From Staphylococcus xylosus NJ (GTDB lineage Bacteria > Bacillota > Bacilli > Staphylococcales > Staphylococcaceae), in assembly GCF_000338275.1 (NCBI RefSeq), contig NZ_ANMR01000002.1, forward strand, positions 1 through 64,000: DNA of 64,000 bases, read 5' to 3'. Numbering within the stretch: position 1 is the stretch's first letter; each line of letters begins with the position of its first letter. Made by a program: the position numbers and the translations under genes. The notes under the pieces are model-generated. The model was not told the DNA's origin. It did not search any database and saw only the letters and a list, made by a program, of their open reading frames with translations. Shown here one piece after another: positions 17,471 through 25,694 of this stretch.

Positions 17471-17494
17471 CTTCCTTTAATTTTGTATGAAAAG

Positions 17495-18592
17495 TTATTT
17501 ATCAGATTGATTTAAATTGTTTTTTAAATTTTTTGTTTCATCGTTTGCTTTATCTTGAAGTTGATCTGATTTTTGATCTATATTTGATTTTGCTTTTTCA
17601 GTAGTATTAGTTACACTACTATTCACTTTTGAGTCTTGATTATCTGTAATATTTGCGTTCTTTTTCTTACCTTTTTTTGATTTATTATGATTAGTTGGCT
17701 CACCATTACGGTTGTAATATTGAATGATAGCTAGCATATTTGTATAATAAACAGCTAATCTTACAATGATAACAATAATATGGACAATATAAATTAAAAT
17801 TGTAGCCATATTTTGAGAAATACCACCAGTTAAGATGGAAATCAATTGGCTGACTGGGCTAGCTAAGATAATAACAATTAAGTTTAATAGTAATAAACCA
17901 ATGTAGAATTTAAACCATGTTCTTTGGCCATTTTTAATGCCTTTAAATCCGCGTTTTACGGAATTCCATGCGCCATTTTTAGGGTCTTTAATAAATGCTA
18001 CAGTATAGTTAATTATAATTATAGCTAAAAGCCAATAAATAAATGATTTAATGAAAAGTGTTAAAGTTCCGGCAATTATTTGGAACGTTAGTGAATATCC
18101 AAGAGCGTGATCTGAATTGCTGAGTGGACCTTGTATTGCTTGATACAATTGAATGATTCCTAATTGAAGCAATTGAGCGATCAATTCTCCTAACACTAAT
18201 CCGATAATGATAAACAATACCGTAATTAATGAAAGTTTTAGTGCTTTTAGATATCTACCTTTTGCGAACACTGAAAATAAATCTTTAAAATTAACCTTGT
18301 CTTTATTTAATGCTTTGTCTATAGTGTAGATAGTTCCAGCAATTAATGGATAGCCTACAAATAAAAATACTAGTATAGGTACAAGTATTGCAAGGACGAT
18401 TCCAAATATTGGACCAACCACAGATTGTTGCATAGCCATTGACATCATTAACTTATAAATAGCTGGTTGTAATGGCATAAACGTTAAAATAGTTAAAGCG
18501 AATAGTATTATAAAACTTACGATTGTAAACAGTAATACTTTAGCATTTTGGGGTTTTGCATTTTGTAATGCTAATTTATGGAAATTAAACAA
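17495..18592 (-). CDS. multi-pass membrane protein, function unknown
   Basis: A 365-residue integral membrane protein with about six hydrophobic segments (near residues 20-45, 60-85, 115-140, 165-200, 230-255 and 265-290). A hydrophilic C-terminal tail of about 70 residues is rich in Lys, Asn, Asp and Ser. The layout recalls the membrane domain of glycerophosphodiesterase-like or DUF975 proteins, but I do not assign a function. The start is a TTG at 18592 with AAAGGAGTG about 10 bases before it; no upstream ATG is in frame. It is convergent with the HAD phosphatase and divergent from the phosphoesterase. Confidence 0.75.
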   Translation of the reverse strand: MFNFHKLALQNAKPQNAKVLLFTIVSFIILFALTILTFMPLQPAIYKLMMSMAMQQSVVGPIFGIVLAILVPILVFLFVGYPLIAGTIYTIDKALNKDKVNFKDLFSVFAKGRYLKALKLSLITVLFIIIGLVLGELIAQLLQLGIIQLYQAIQGPLSNSDHALGYSLTFQIIAGTLTLFIKSFIYWLLAIIIINYTVAFIKDPKNGAWNSVKRGFKGIKNGQRTWFKFYIGLLLLNLIVIILASPVSQLISILTGGISQNMATILIYIVHIIVIIVRLAVYYTNMLAIIQYYNRNGEPTNHNKSKKGKKKNANITDNQDSKVNSSVTNTTEKAKSNIDQKSDQLQDKANDETKNLKNNLNQSDK

Positions 18593-18723
18593 ATTTTAAG
18601 CACTCCTTTTTCGTCATAAGCATACGATATCAAAAATTTGAAGATTTTAAAATAAATAGGTAACAAAATCGATATAAAATGTTAAAATGTCCTAATGAGA
18701 AAAAGTTGAAAGGAGATATCATC

Positions 18724-19455
18724 ATGAAATTTGCAATTATAACTGATGTTCATGGTAATTTTGATGCATTAGAAACTGTTTTGGATGATATTGATAGAAG
18801 AGAAGATATCAATAAAATATTTAACCTAGGTGATAATATTGGTGTTGGACATGAAACGAATAAAGTACTTGATGAAATCTTTGATAGAGATGATATGGAA
18901 ATCATTGCAGGTAATCATGATGAAGCGGTAATGTCAATTGTAAACGGTACACCTTATCCTGAAGACTTAAAAGATAAATTCTATGAACATCATCAATGGA
19001 TAGAAAGTCATTTAGATGAAGATTACTATGACAGATTAAATGAGTTACCTCGTGTTATTGAGAAAACATTTTGCCATAAGAAAGTATTATTTATTCATTA
19101 CGAAATTCCTAATAATCAATTAACTACACCAATTGATGGGCAACCATTCAGCCCAATTGTTGAACCAAACGAAGAGAACATGAAAGAACTTTTTGAAGAT
19201 AAAGATGCCAATTTAATTGTCTTTGGACATAATCATACGGTGCACTTATTTGATGATAAATCAACAGTTTATTTTAATCCTGGTTCTGTCGGTTTAAATA
19301 ACGGTGCGTATGCAGTTTATGGAATTGTAACTGTAGATGAAAATGAATTTTCATTTGAACGTGTGAAAGTACCATACGATAATGAAGAATTTATTAGAGG
19401 GTTCGATGAGAAGCAAGTTCCTGCCAAAAAACTTATTTTTGATAAATTTTTATAA
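18724..19455 (+). CDS. calcineurin-like metallophosphoesterase
   Basis: A 243-residue metallophosphoesterase. Conserved motifs in order: DVHGN near residue 8, GDNIG, GNHDE, and the later FGHNHTVH with NPGSVG. These are the di-metal ligands of the YfcE/MJ0936-type phosphodiesterases. The ATG at 18724 directly follows AAAGGAGATATC; an upstream in-frame ATG at 18679 lacks a ribosome site and would add residues not expected. The physiological substrate is unknown. A large hairpin follows the gene. Confidence 0.88.
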   Translation: MKFAIITDVHGNFDALETVLDDIDRREDINKIFNLGDNIGVGHETNKVLDEIFDRDDMEIIAGNHDEAVMSIVNGTPYPEDLKDKFYEHHQWIESHLDEDYYDRLNELPRVIEKTFCHKKVLFIHYEIPNNQLTTPIDGQPFSPIVEPNEENMKELFEDKDANLIVFGHNHTVHLFDDKSTVYFNPGSVGLNNGAYAVYGIVTVDENEFSFERVKVPYDNEEFIRGFDEKQVPAKKLIFDKFL

Positions 19456-19465
19456 TTACGATTAT

Positions 19466-19554
19466 AAAAAAGCTGATAGTTATAACCTAAGTATGTATTC
19501 CTTAAAGTCTTAACTTTGAAAGGAAAGGTAACTTATGGAAACTATCAGCTTTTT
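19466..19554. terminator. long-loop bidirectional hairpin between phosphoesterase and czrB
   Basis: AAAAAGCTGATAGTT (from 19467) pairs with AACTATCAGCTTTTT (19540-19554) to give a perfect 15-bp stem enclosing 58 bases. It can terminate both convergent transcripts. The loop is far larger than normal for a terminator, contains a small AAAGT/ACTTT hairpin, and carries a ribosome-site-like AAAGG before an ATG (see the 11-codon ORF). Confidence 0.75.
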
Positions 19555-19570
19555 ATTGTTATACGATTAA
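19535..19570 (+). CDS. possible 11-aa peptide METISFLLLYD
   Basis: An ATG at 19535 with AAAGGT 5 bases upstream opens an 11-codon frame ending TAA at 19568-19570. Its first half is the right arm of the long-loop hairpin. The product would be short and hydrophobic. It might be the remnant of a small RNA/peptide gene, or chance. Confidence 0.2.
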   Translation: METISFLLLYD

Positions 19571-19573
19571 TAA

Positions 19574-20539
19574 TTAATGGCTATGTGCATGGTGATGAGA
19601 CTTTGATGTATCATGTGCTGAACAAAGAGTGTCATTGTCATGTTTGTGGTTTATAGTTTCTAATTGGATAGTCATATGCTGAATGTTCAAATGTTGAAGT
19701 TTATGTTCTAGTTTATCTAGTAAATTTTCACACTGTTCGACAGACATATCGCTAGGAACAACAGCATGACAACTTAATGCATTCATTTCATTAGAAATGG
19801 TCCATATATGACAGTCATGCACATTTTCAATTTCGTTTTCTTCAGTAATTGTAGAAATCACTTCATTCATATTAACATCAGATGGCGTGCCCTCCATTAA
19901 TATATTTAAGGAAGATTTCGTTATACCTAAGCTACTTTTTATTATAAGAATAGAGACGATAATACTTGCGATAGGATCTGCAATTGTTAGATTTAAAGTC
20001 CATATGAGTATAGCAGCGATGATTGCACCTACGGAACCTAACAAATCACCCATAACATGAAGGAAGGCACCACGCATATTAATATTATTGGAAGTGTCAC
20101 CGCCTTTAAACATAAATAAAGCGACAATGATATTAACGATAAGTCCAATTACACTTATTATGAACATCTCTGTTGACTTAACGTCTTCCGGATTAAAGAA
20201 ACGACTAATTGCTTCTACTATGATAACAATGCCGATAATAAAGAGTGTTACACCATTAAATAATGCAGCTAAAATCTCGAATCTCTTGTAGCCAAAAGTC
20301 TTACTTTTGGTAGCATTTTTTTCAGCATATATAAAAGCGACCAAGGCCACGCCTAAAGATATTGTATCGCTAAACATGTGCAAACCATCAGATAATAGTG
20401 CCAAGCTATTTGATACAAATCCTCCAATAATTTCTATAATCATAAAGGTTCCAATAATTAGAAAACTGATAAGTAATATTTTTTTATTATTTGTGTGTAC
20501 ATGACCATGTGCATGATTGTGACCGTGATGTTCAGACAT
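19574..20539 (-). CDS. czrB: zinc cation-efflux protein CzrB (CDF family)
   Basis: A cation diffusion facilitator exporting Zn2+ (and Co2+) in exchange for protons. It has a His-rich N-terminus (SEHHGHNHAHGHVH), six predicted membrane segments, the metal site LSDGLHMFSDT in segment 2 with its partner HVMGDLLGS in segment 5, a cytoplasmic C-terminal domain, and a His-rich end (KSHHHAHSH). Length 321 aa. It is the second gene after czrA, 20 bases downstream, so the CzrA repressor controls it. Confidence 0.95.
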   Translation of the reverse strand: MSEHHGHNHAHGHVHTNNKKILLISFLIIGTFMIIEIIGGFVSNSLALLSDGLHMFSDTISLGVALVAFIYAEKNATKSKTFGYKRFEILAALFNGVTLFIIGIVIIVEAISRFFNPEDVKSTEMFIISVIGLIVNIIVALFMFKGGDTSNNINMRGAFLHVMGDLLGSVGAIIAAILIWTLNLTIADPIASIIVSILIIKSSLGITKSSLNILMEGTPSDVNMNEVISTITEENEIENVHDCHIWTISNEMNALSCHAVVPSDMSVEQCENLLDKLEHKLQHLNIQHMTIQLETINHKHDNDTLCSAHDTSKSHHHAHSH

Positions 20540-20559
20540 ATTTCGCGTCCACCTTTCAA

Positions 20560-20859
20560 TTATTGTTTATGACTAGCATGATGAATTGCTTGTTTAAGTA
20601 ATGTTGTAACATGTGTGTCATCGATTGTATAAATCATAGATTGTCCATCTCGATTTCCTTTTACCAAATGAGCTTGTTTAAGTATGCGTAATTGATGAGA
20701 GACGTTAGATTGGCTTAAATCTAATACATGTGCAATATGACCAACGCTACTTTCTCCTTGAATTAATAAATGCATTATACGTAGGCGATTGCCATCACTA
20801 AGCGCCTTGAAGATATCAGTTACTTGCTCAATCGTTTGTTCGTTAAATGATTCTTCCAA
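20560..20859 (-). CDS. czrA: zinc-sensing ArsR/SmtB repressor CzrA
   Basis: A winged-helix repressor that releases DNA when it binds Zn2+ or Co2+. The recognition helix region is LSQSNVSHQL. The alpha-5 metal ligands DDTHV (Asp, His) and AIHHASH (His, His) are intact. At 99 residues it is slightly shorter than S. aureus CzrA (about 106). The start codon is TTG (20859-20857) with GAGGG 7 bases before it; no ATG is available in frame. It lies first in the czrAB operon, next to a matching operator. Confidence 0.95.
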   Translation of the reverse strand: MEESFNEQTIEQVTDIFKALSDGNRLRIMHLLIQGESSVGHIAHVLDLSQSNVSHQLRILKQAHLVKGNRDGQSMIYTIDDTHVTTLLKQAIHHASHKQ

Positions 20860-20890
20860 AATGAAGCCCTCATTTCTAATTATTGATTTT

Positions 20891-20916
20891 AATACATGAA
20901 TATATGTTCATATATT
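20891..20916 (-). promoter_or_regulatory. CzrA operator
   Basis: AATACATGAATATATGTTCATATATT contains the inverted TGAA...TTCA halves of the known ArsR/SmtB zinc operator (consensus halves TGAA and TTCA in an AT-rich frame). It lies 32 bases upstream of the czrA start codon. Autoregulation by zinc is inferred. Confidence 0.75.
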
Positions 20917-21017
20917 AATGTATTTTTCAGTAATTGTCAAAGCCAAACAGATTTCGTTTCAAATTAAAATAAAAGTGGTAAAGTCTAATTAATAATTTTT
21001 TAAGGAGGCTATAAAAT

Positions 21018-21674
21018 ATGAGTACATTAGTTATTGGAGCAAATGGTGGCGTAGGGCAATATTTAGTTAAACAATTAAAAGAGCGTGGAGAGTCATTCAC
21101 AGCAGGTGTTAGAAAAGAATCTCAAGTTGAAGCATTAGCCTCAGAAGGTGTTGAAGCAATTTTAATCGATGTTGAAGCAGATGATATTGATACTTTAACA
21201 GAAAAAATTAACGGCTTTGATAAAGTTGTATTTTCAGTTGGTTCTGGTGGTAGTACTGGTGCCGACAAGACAATTAGTGTTGATTTAGATGGTGCAATTA
21301 AATCGATTAAAGCGAGTGAGGCAAATAATGTTAAACAATATATAATGGTCTCAACTTACGATTCAAGAAGACAAGCATTTGATGCAAGTGGTGATTTGAA
21401 GCCTTACACGATTGCAAAACACTACGCAGATGAATATTTAAAACAAGCAGATATTGGATATACTATTGTACACCCTGGTGGTTTAACAAATGATTCTGCC
21501 ACAGATAAAATAGAAGTTGGAGCATTCTTCGAAGGTAGAGGAACGATTCCTCGTGAAGATGTAGCTTCTGTTATTAGAGAAGTAATAACTAGTGATAATC
21601 TTTTAAATACAGAATTCCAAATTATTAGTGGGGATGTCTCAATATCTGAAGCATTAACAGATTTTAGTAAATAA
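21018..21674 (+). CDS. NAD(P)-binding oxidoreductase, NmrA/SDR-like (YhfK-like)
   Basis: A 218-residue atypical short-chain dehydrogenase. The N-terminal nucleotide-binding motif is GANGGVGQYLV (residues 7-17), followed by the sheet FDKVVFSVGSGG and the active-site-like region YTIAKHYADEYLK near residue 135 (YxxxK). There is no second domain. Members of this group reduce quinones or flavins or act as redox sensors; the substrate is unknown. An AAGGAGG ribosome site precedes ATG 21018. Confidence 0.85.
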   Translation: MSTLVIGANGGVGQYLVKQLKERGESFTAGVRKESQVEALASEGVEAILIDVEADDIDTLTEKINGFDKVVFSVGSGGSTGADKTISVDLDGAIKSIKASEANNVKQYIMVSTYDSRRQAFDASGDLKPYTIAKHYADEYLKQADIGYTIVHPGGLTNDSATDKIEVGAFFEGRGTIPREDVASVIREVITSDNLLNTEFQIISGDVSISEALTDFSK

Positions 21675-21786
21675 TTAAGACTCAAATAATGAGTAACTGG
21701 AAGATCTCCCAAGTATTATTAAAACAAAAAGAAGCGACTGATGAATGATTGCTAAAGATACTGAGTGCAATCTTATAGCTTTTTAT

Positions 21787-21847
21787 AGCGTGGGTTAATG
21801 AAATCTTATGATAAAAGATTAGATTTCATTAGCAAACGCTTTTTTTA
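21787..21847 (+). repeat. dispersed intergenic palindrome, copy 3, with T-tract
   Basis: AGCGTGGGTTAATGAAATC at the left and GATTTCATTAGCAAACGCT at the right pair into a long hairpin followed by seven T. It shares the TAATGAAATCTTATG block with the copy at 1628. It probably serves as terminator of the oxidoreductase gene upstream. Confidence 0.75.
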
Positions 21848-21912
21848 TAGCCATTTTATAGTATATTTTAGCAAAAATTTGATACAATGATAGATATCGT
21901 TTGGAGGTAATT

Positions 21913-22608
21913 ATGAAAATTTCAAACACGAAAATCTATGAGCAAGTCGCAGATATTATTTTAGAGCAAATTAAAGCAGGCGATTACCAAGTGGGCGACA
22001 AACTGCCTTCTATCCAAAAGCTTGGAAAGCAGTATGGCGTGAGTGTAGCTTCGGTAAGAGAGGCATTGAATGCTTTAAGAACAATTGGAATTATTGAAAT
22101 GAAACAAGGTTATGGCACATTTATTAAACAGATAGAGCCTACCTTTTTTGAACTTGGTGATAAATTCACGTCGCTAAGTCAAATCAAAGAATTATTAGAG
22201 TTACGTGAAATTGTTGAAAGTGCTACTGTAGAAAAAGCAGCTTTATATCGAACTGATGAAGATTTGGTGGATCTAAAGAAAGCACTAGTTGAAATGGGAC
22301 AAGCTGTAACAGATGGTACTTCTGGTGAAGAAGCAGATTTAGAGTTTCATCTCTCAATTGCGAAAGCTGCCCAAAATACACTATTAGTTGAGTTATTAAA
22401 TAATATTTCAGAACTAATGCGAAATTCTATGGAAGAAACAAGGAAGATTTTTATTTATAGTAAACAAAAAACTATGAATAAATTATTAGAGGAACATGAT
22501 GTGATATATCAAGCAATTTTACAGCAAAATGATGTCGAAGCTGTAGGTGCGATGCGCGCACACCTGCTAGAGGTTAAGGAAACCATATTGGCTAATTTCA
22601 AAGCATAA
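21913..22608 (+). CDS. GntR-family regulator, FadR/FCD subfamily
   Basis: A 231-residue transcription regulator. The winged helix is N-terminal (residues 1-75; LPSIQKLGKQYGVSVASVRE is the recognition part). The C-terminal all-helical FCD effector domain (about 90-225) has a ligand/metal region near DLEFHLSIAKAA and a later LEEHDVIYQAI. The ATG at 21913 is chosen because GGAGGT precedes it; the in-frame TTG at 21901 lies before the ribosome site. Relatives respond to organic acids such as lactate, gluconate or fatty acyl-CoA; the effector is unknown. No obvious operon partner. Confidence 0.88.
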   Translation: MKISNTKIYEQVADIILEQIKAGDYQVGDKLPSIQKLGKQYGVSVASVREALNALRTIGIIEMKQGYGTFIKQIEPTFFELGDKFTSLSQIKELLELREIVESATVEKAALYRTDEDLVDLKKALVEMGQAVTDGTSGEEADLEFHLSIAKAAQNTLLVELLNNISELMRNSMEETRKIFIYSKQKTMNKLLEEHDVIYQAILQQNDVEAVGAMRAHLLEVKETILANFKA

Positions 22609-22714
22609 TAGTATATATGGTGCATGATAAATAACTTTCAAATGGTTAAGATAGGATTCATTTAATATTGTAAGTAAAAGAGGTAGAATATCCAAATAAA
22701 TTTGGATAAAATAA

Positions 22715-22745
22715 AAGCCCAAACTTTTCCGAAGTTTGGACTTTA
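22715..22745 (+). terminator. terminator after the GntR regulator
   Basis: GTCCAAACTT-type stem: CCAAACTT pairs with AAGTTTGG around TTCCG, followed by ACTTTAT. A second short palindrome TCCAAATAAATTTGGA precedes it at 22691. Confidence 0.6.
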
Positions 22746-23177
22746 TCGCAAATTAACTGCGTTGAAAAAGTAATCAACAATTTCAACTAAATCATAATTA
22801 ATACATTACCTTATATGTAAAAAACAGATAGAGTACATTGCTGTAACTCTACAGTTAATTATAAAATCAATTACTGCTAATTAGCAAGTATTAATTGATT
22901 AAAAATTAGAAAGATAAAATAACTGTTCAATAAAATGTCATAAAATGTTATTGAACAAAATATAATGGGGGTATCGATTTTTACAAAGCATTGATATAAT
23001 TAAAAGTGGCTCTTAAGTACTAGGGTTGTGATTTAAGCGTTTATTCTAGTAGGATGAATATGATACAATCACAATGGTTCTGAAAATTTTGAAATGATAC
23101 GTGTATGATCATCATGAAAAAGTATATGAGATAAATACAATAATTAAATTACAACTTAAGAATTTGGAGGTGTGAGT
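22746..23177. other. gene-free stretch upstream of manA
   Basis: About 430 AT-rich bases without a credible gene. A small hairpin TAGAGT/ACTCTA lies near 22829-22851. Several -10-like sequences occur (such as GATATAAT near 22993 and GATACAAT near 23062), and one probably serves manA. No known riboswitch motif is recognised. Confidence 0.4.
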
Positions 23178-24116
23178 ATGCCGTTATTTTTAAAGCCAGT
23201 ATTTCATGAGAAAATTTGGGGTGGTAATCGTTTAAAAGATTATGGATATGATTTACCCAGCGATTATGTAGGAGAAGTATGGGGGATATCAGCACATCCA
23301 AATGGTAAGTGTGAAATATTGAATGGTCTATATCAAGGACAAACTTTGGATCAAGTTTGGAGTGAGCATCGCGAGTTATTCGGTGACTTTCCAAGTCAAG
23401 AGTTTCCCTTGATGACTAAAATTGTAGATGCAAGAGAATCATTATCGGTTCATGTTCATCCTGATGACGCTTATGCATATGAAAATGAAAAAGGACAATA
23501 TGGCAAATCAGAATGTTGGTACATCATTGATGCTGAAGAAGACTCAGAAATCATCTATGGATTAAATACAGATTCAAAAGACATCGCAATAGATAAACTT
23601 GACGAAGAAGATTACGAAGCATTGTTAAATAAGGTGAAAGTTAAGCCGGGTGAGTTTTATTTTATACCTGCTGGAACAATTCATTCTATAGGAGAAGGTA
23701 TACTTGTTTATGAAACAATGCAATCTTCAGATGTTACATACCGGGTGTATGATTATGAACGCACTCACGATACTGGTGATAAACGTGTGTTAAATAAAGA
23801 TAAAGCTAAAGACGTCATTGAACTTTCTAATGATAATATTAATATACCGACAGATACAGAAATTATCGAAAATCATAAAAGAACGCAACTTGTGTCTAGT
23901 GACTTTTTTACCATTGTAAAATGGAAAATTTCTGGAACTTTAAATTATATGAAACCGAGAGAGTTCGTATTAGTTTCTGTACTTAAAGGCGAAGGACAAG
24001 TCATTATAGATGGAGAAGTATATACCTTAAATCAAGGACAGAATTTTATCCTAACTTCAGATGATTTAGATACTATATTTGAAGGTGATTATGAATTAAT
24101 TGTAAGTTATCTATAG
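23178..24116 (+). CDS. manA: mannose-6-phosphate isomerase ManA (class I)
   Basis: Zinc enzyme converting mannose-6-phosphate to fructose-6-phosphate. Class I motifs: LKPVFHEKIWGGNRLKDYGY at the N-terminus, the zinc ligands in VHVHPDDAY (about residues 95-103), and the later YFIPAGTIHSIGEGILVYE with the conserved metal-binding residues. It is 312 residues by the ATG at 23178, which follows GGAGGT by 6 bases; the GTG at 23172 abuts the ribosome site and is rejected. A monocistronic gene followed by a small membrane protein. Confidence 0.95.
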   Translation: MPLFLKPVFHEKIWGGNRLKDYGYDLPSDYVGEVWGISAHPNGKCEILNGLYQGQTLDQVWSEHRELFGDFPSQEFPLMTKIVDARESLSVHVHPDDAYAYENEKGQYGKSECWYIIDAEEDSEIIYGLNTDSKDIAIDKLDEEDYEALLNKVKVKPGEFYFIPAGTIHSIGEGILVYETMQSSDVTYRVYDYERTHDTGDKRVLNKDKAKDVIELSNDNINIPTDTEIIENHKRTQLVSSDFFTIVKWKISGTLNYMKPREFVLVSVLKGEGQVIIDGEVYTLNQGQNFILTSDDLDTIFEGDYELIVSYL

Positions 24117-24134
24117 TTAAAATAGTGGGAGAGT

Positions 24135-24368
24135 ATGAGTGTGTACAAATTTTTATATGTTTCTTTAATTTGTGGCCTATTAGCTGGTGCTGGAACGTTT
24201 CTAAAATTACCTGTATTTCCCTCAATGGCTTTTCCAATTATAATCGGTGCGCTTGGCATTATTTCAGCATTAATTACGCTTCCAGATAAAGAGATAAGCG
24301 GTATGTTGAAATTTGGTGGTGTATTAATTAATTTGATGCCTATTATGGGGGCGCTAACTTTAGCGTAA
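24135..24368 (+). CDS. small conserved membrane protein (77 aa)
   Basis: A 77-residue, strongly hydrophobic protein with two or three membrane segments (about residues 5-20, 25-47 and 57-76) and only a short charged loop (PDKEISG). GGGAGAG precedes ATG 24135, 18 bases after manA, so the two are likely transcribed together. No family is recognised. Confidence 0.6.
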   Translation: MSVYKFLYVSLICGLLAGAGTFLKLPVFPSMAFPIIIGALGIISALITLPDKEISGMLKFGGVLINLMPIMGALTLA

Positions 24369-24382
24369 TGATTTGTGAATTT

Positions 24383-24412
24383 GAGGCTGAGACATAATTA
24401 TGTCTCAGCCTC
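24383..24412. terminator. perfect palindromic hairpin (GACATA/TGTCTC type)
   Basis: A 30-base perfect palindrome GAGGCTGAGACATAATTATG followed by TCTCAGCCTC. It lies 14 bases after the small membrane protein gene. Related in sequence to the hairpins at 17312 and 38211. There is no T-run, but the stem is strong. Confidence 0.7.
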
Positions 24413-24642
24413 AAATATGATGTCGTAAATATTTAGATAACATAGAATAGTTACATAGTAAATTTTAAAATAACTGATTAGATTGGTTATGCAAATAACG
24501 AAATTAGTGATTTTACACCCAGACTGAAAGGCGATCTGACATCTTTATATAAACTGTTAAAATTTACTAAATCCATTTAAACTTTCAAAGTTTACCGATG
24601 AACAAATATGTTAAAATAGAATTTAAATTGGGGGTGACAAGG

Positions 24643-25623
24643 TTGGATAAAGTAAGAGGGATTATTATGACATTGGTTATAGCGATGGTAGCTACAATTA
24701 TGGGGAGTAAGTTTCCAATAATTGGAAGTGCTATTTTTGCTATAATAATCGGTATAATAATCAATAATGTAATCTTAATTCCCAAAAAATATGAAGCAGG
24801 TATCAAATTCAGCAGTAAGAAAATACTGCATTATAGTATTGTAGTGTTAGGATTTACACTGAGCTTTCAATCAATTGGTATCATTGGATGGAAGTCATTG
24901 CCAATTATTATTGTTACATTATGTGCGGCGTTTTTAGCAGTATTCTTAATGATGAAGATATTTAAAATAAATGAGCATCTTAGTATATTGATTGGTGTTG
25001 GTACAGCGATATGTGGTGGTTCTGCCATCGCAGCAACTAGCCCAGTTATCAAGGCGAAAGAAAGTGAAGTTGCTTTTGCAATTTCAACTATTTTTTTATT
25101 TAATTTATTAGCTGTTTTTATCTTTCCTCCTTTAGGTCACATTATGCATATGAGTCAAAGTACATTTGGCTATTTTGGAGGAACTGCAATTAATGATACT
25201 TCAAGTGTAATTGCTGCCACATCAAATTATGGTAAAACATCATTAGAAACTGGCGCAGTTGTAAAATTAACACGTACATTAATGATTATTCCAGTCGTAT
25301 TATTTTTTACATATAGAACGGTACGGAAAGAAAGAGAAGCACAGACTGATACATCAATTGCTAAAATCTTCCCGTGGTTTATTGTATGGTTTGTTGTAGC
25401 TTCCTTAATTAGTACTATTTTCAATTTTTCGCCTATGGTCATAAGCTTTTTCCAACAAGTAGCACTATTTTTAATTACAATGGCTATGGCAGGTATTGGT
25501 TTGAATGTTAACTTTAATCAATTTAAACAGGCTGGCTTTAAACCGGTATTACTTGGTTTAGTTACATGGATTGTAGTGATTGTTACAAGTTTGATAACAA
25601 TGAAATTAGTTAACTTACTATAA
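24643..25623 (+). CDS. YeiH/UPF0324-family membrane protein (putative sulfate/anion exporter)
   Basis: An integral membrane protein of about 326 residues with ten or so hydrophobic segments. Family signatures are visible: GTAICGGSAIAATSPVIKAK (re-entrant loop) and GGTAINDTSSVIAATSNYG in the second half, plus the pair VVKLTRTLMIIPV. This matches the YeiH group called putative sulfate exporters, of which few members are tested. The TTG at 24643 has GGGGGTGA 7 bases upstream and is preferred; an ATG at 24598 lacks a ribosome site. The region 24413-24642 before it holds no gene. Confidence 0.82.
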   Translation: MDKVRGIIMTLVIAMVATIMGSKFPIIGSAIFAIIIGIIINNVILIPKKYEAGIKFSSKKILHYSIVVLGFTLSFQSIGIIGWKSLPIIIVTLCAAFLAVFLMMKIFKINEHLSILIGVGTAICGGSAIAATSPVIKAKESEVAFAISTIFLFNLLAVFIFPPLGHIMHMSQSTFGYFGGTAINDTSSVIAATSNYGKTSLETGAVVKLTRTLMIIPVVLFFTYRTVRKEREAQTDTSIAKIFPWFIVWFVVASLISTIFNFSPMVISFFQQVALFLITMAMAGIGLNVNFNQFKQAGFKPVLLGLVTWIVVIVTSLITMKLVNLL

Positions 25624-25694
25624 TGTTTGTTCTAAATGATTTTTTTGAATATAATAGGAAAAATAGAATTTTATATGAGATAAGGAGTATCTAA

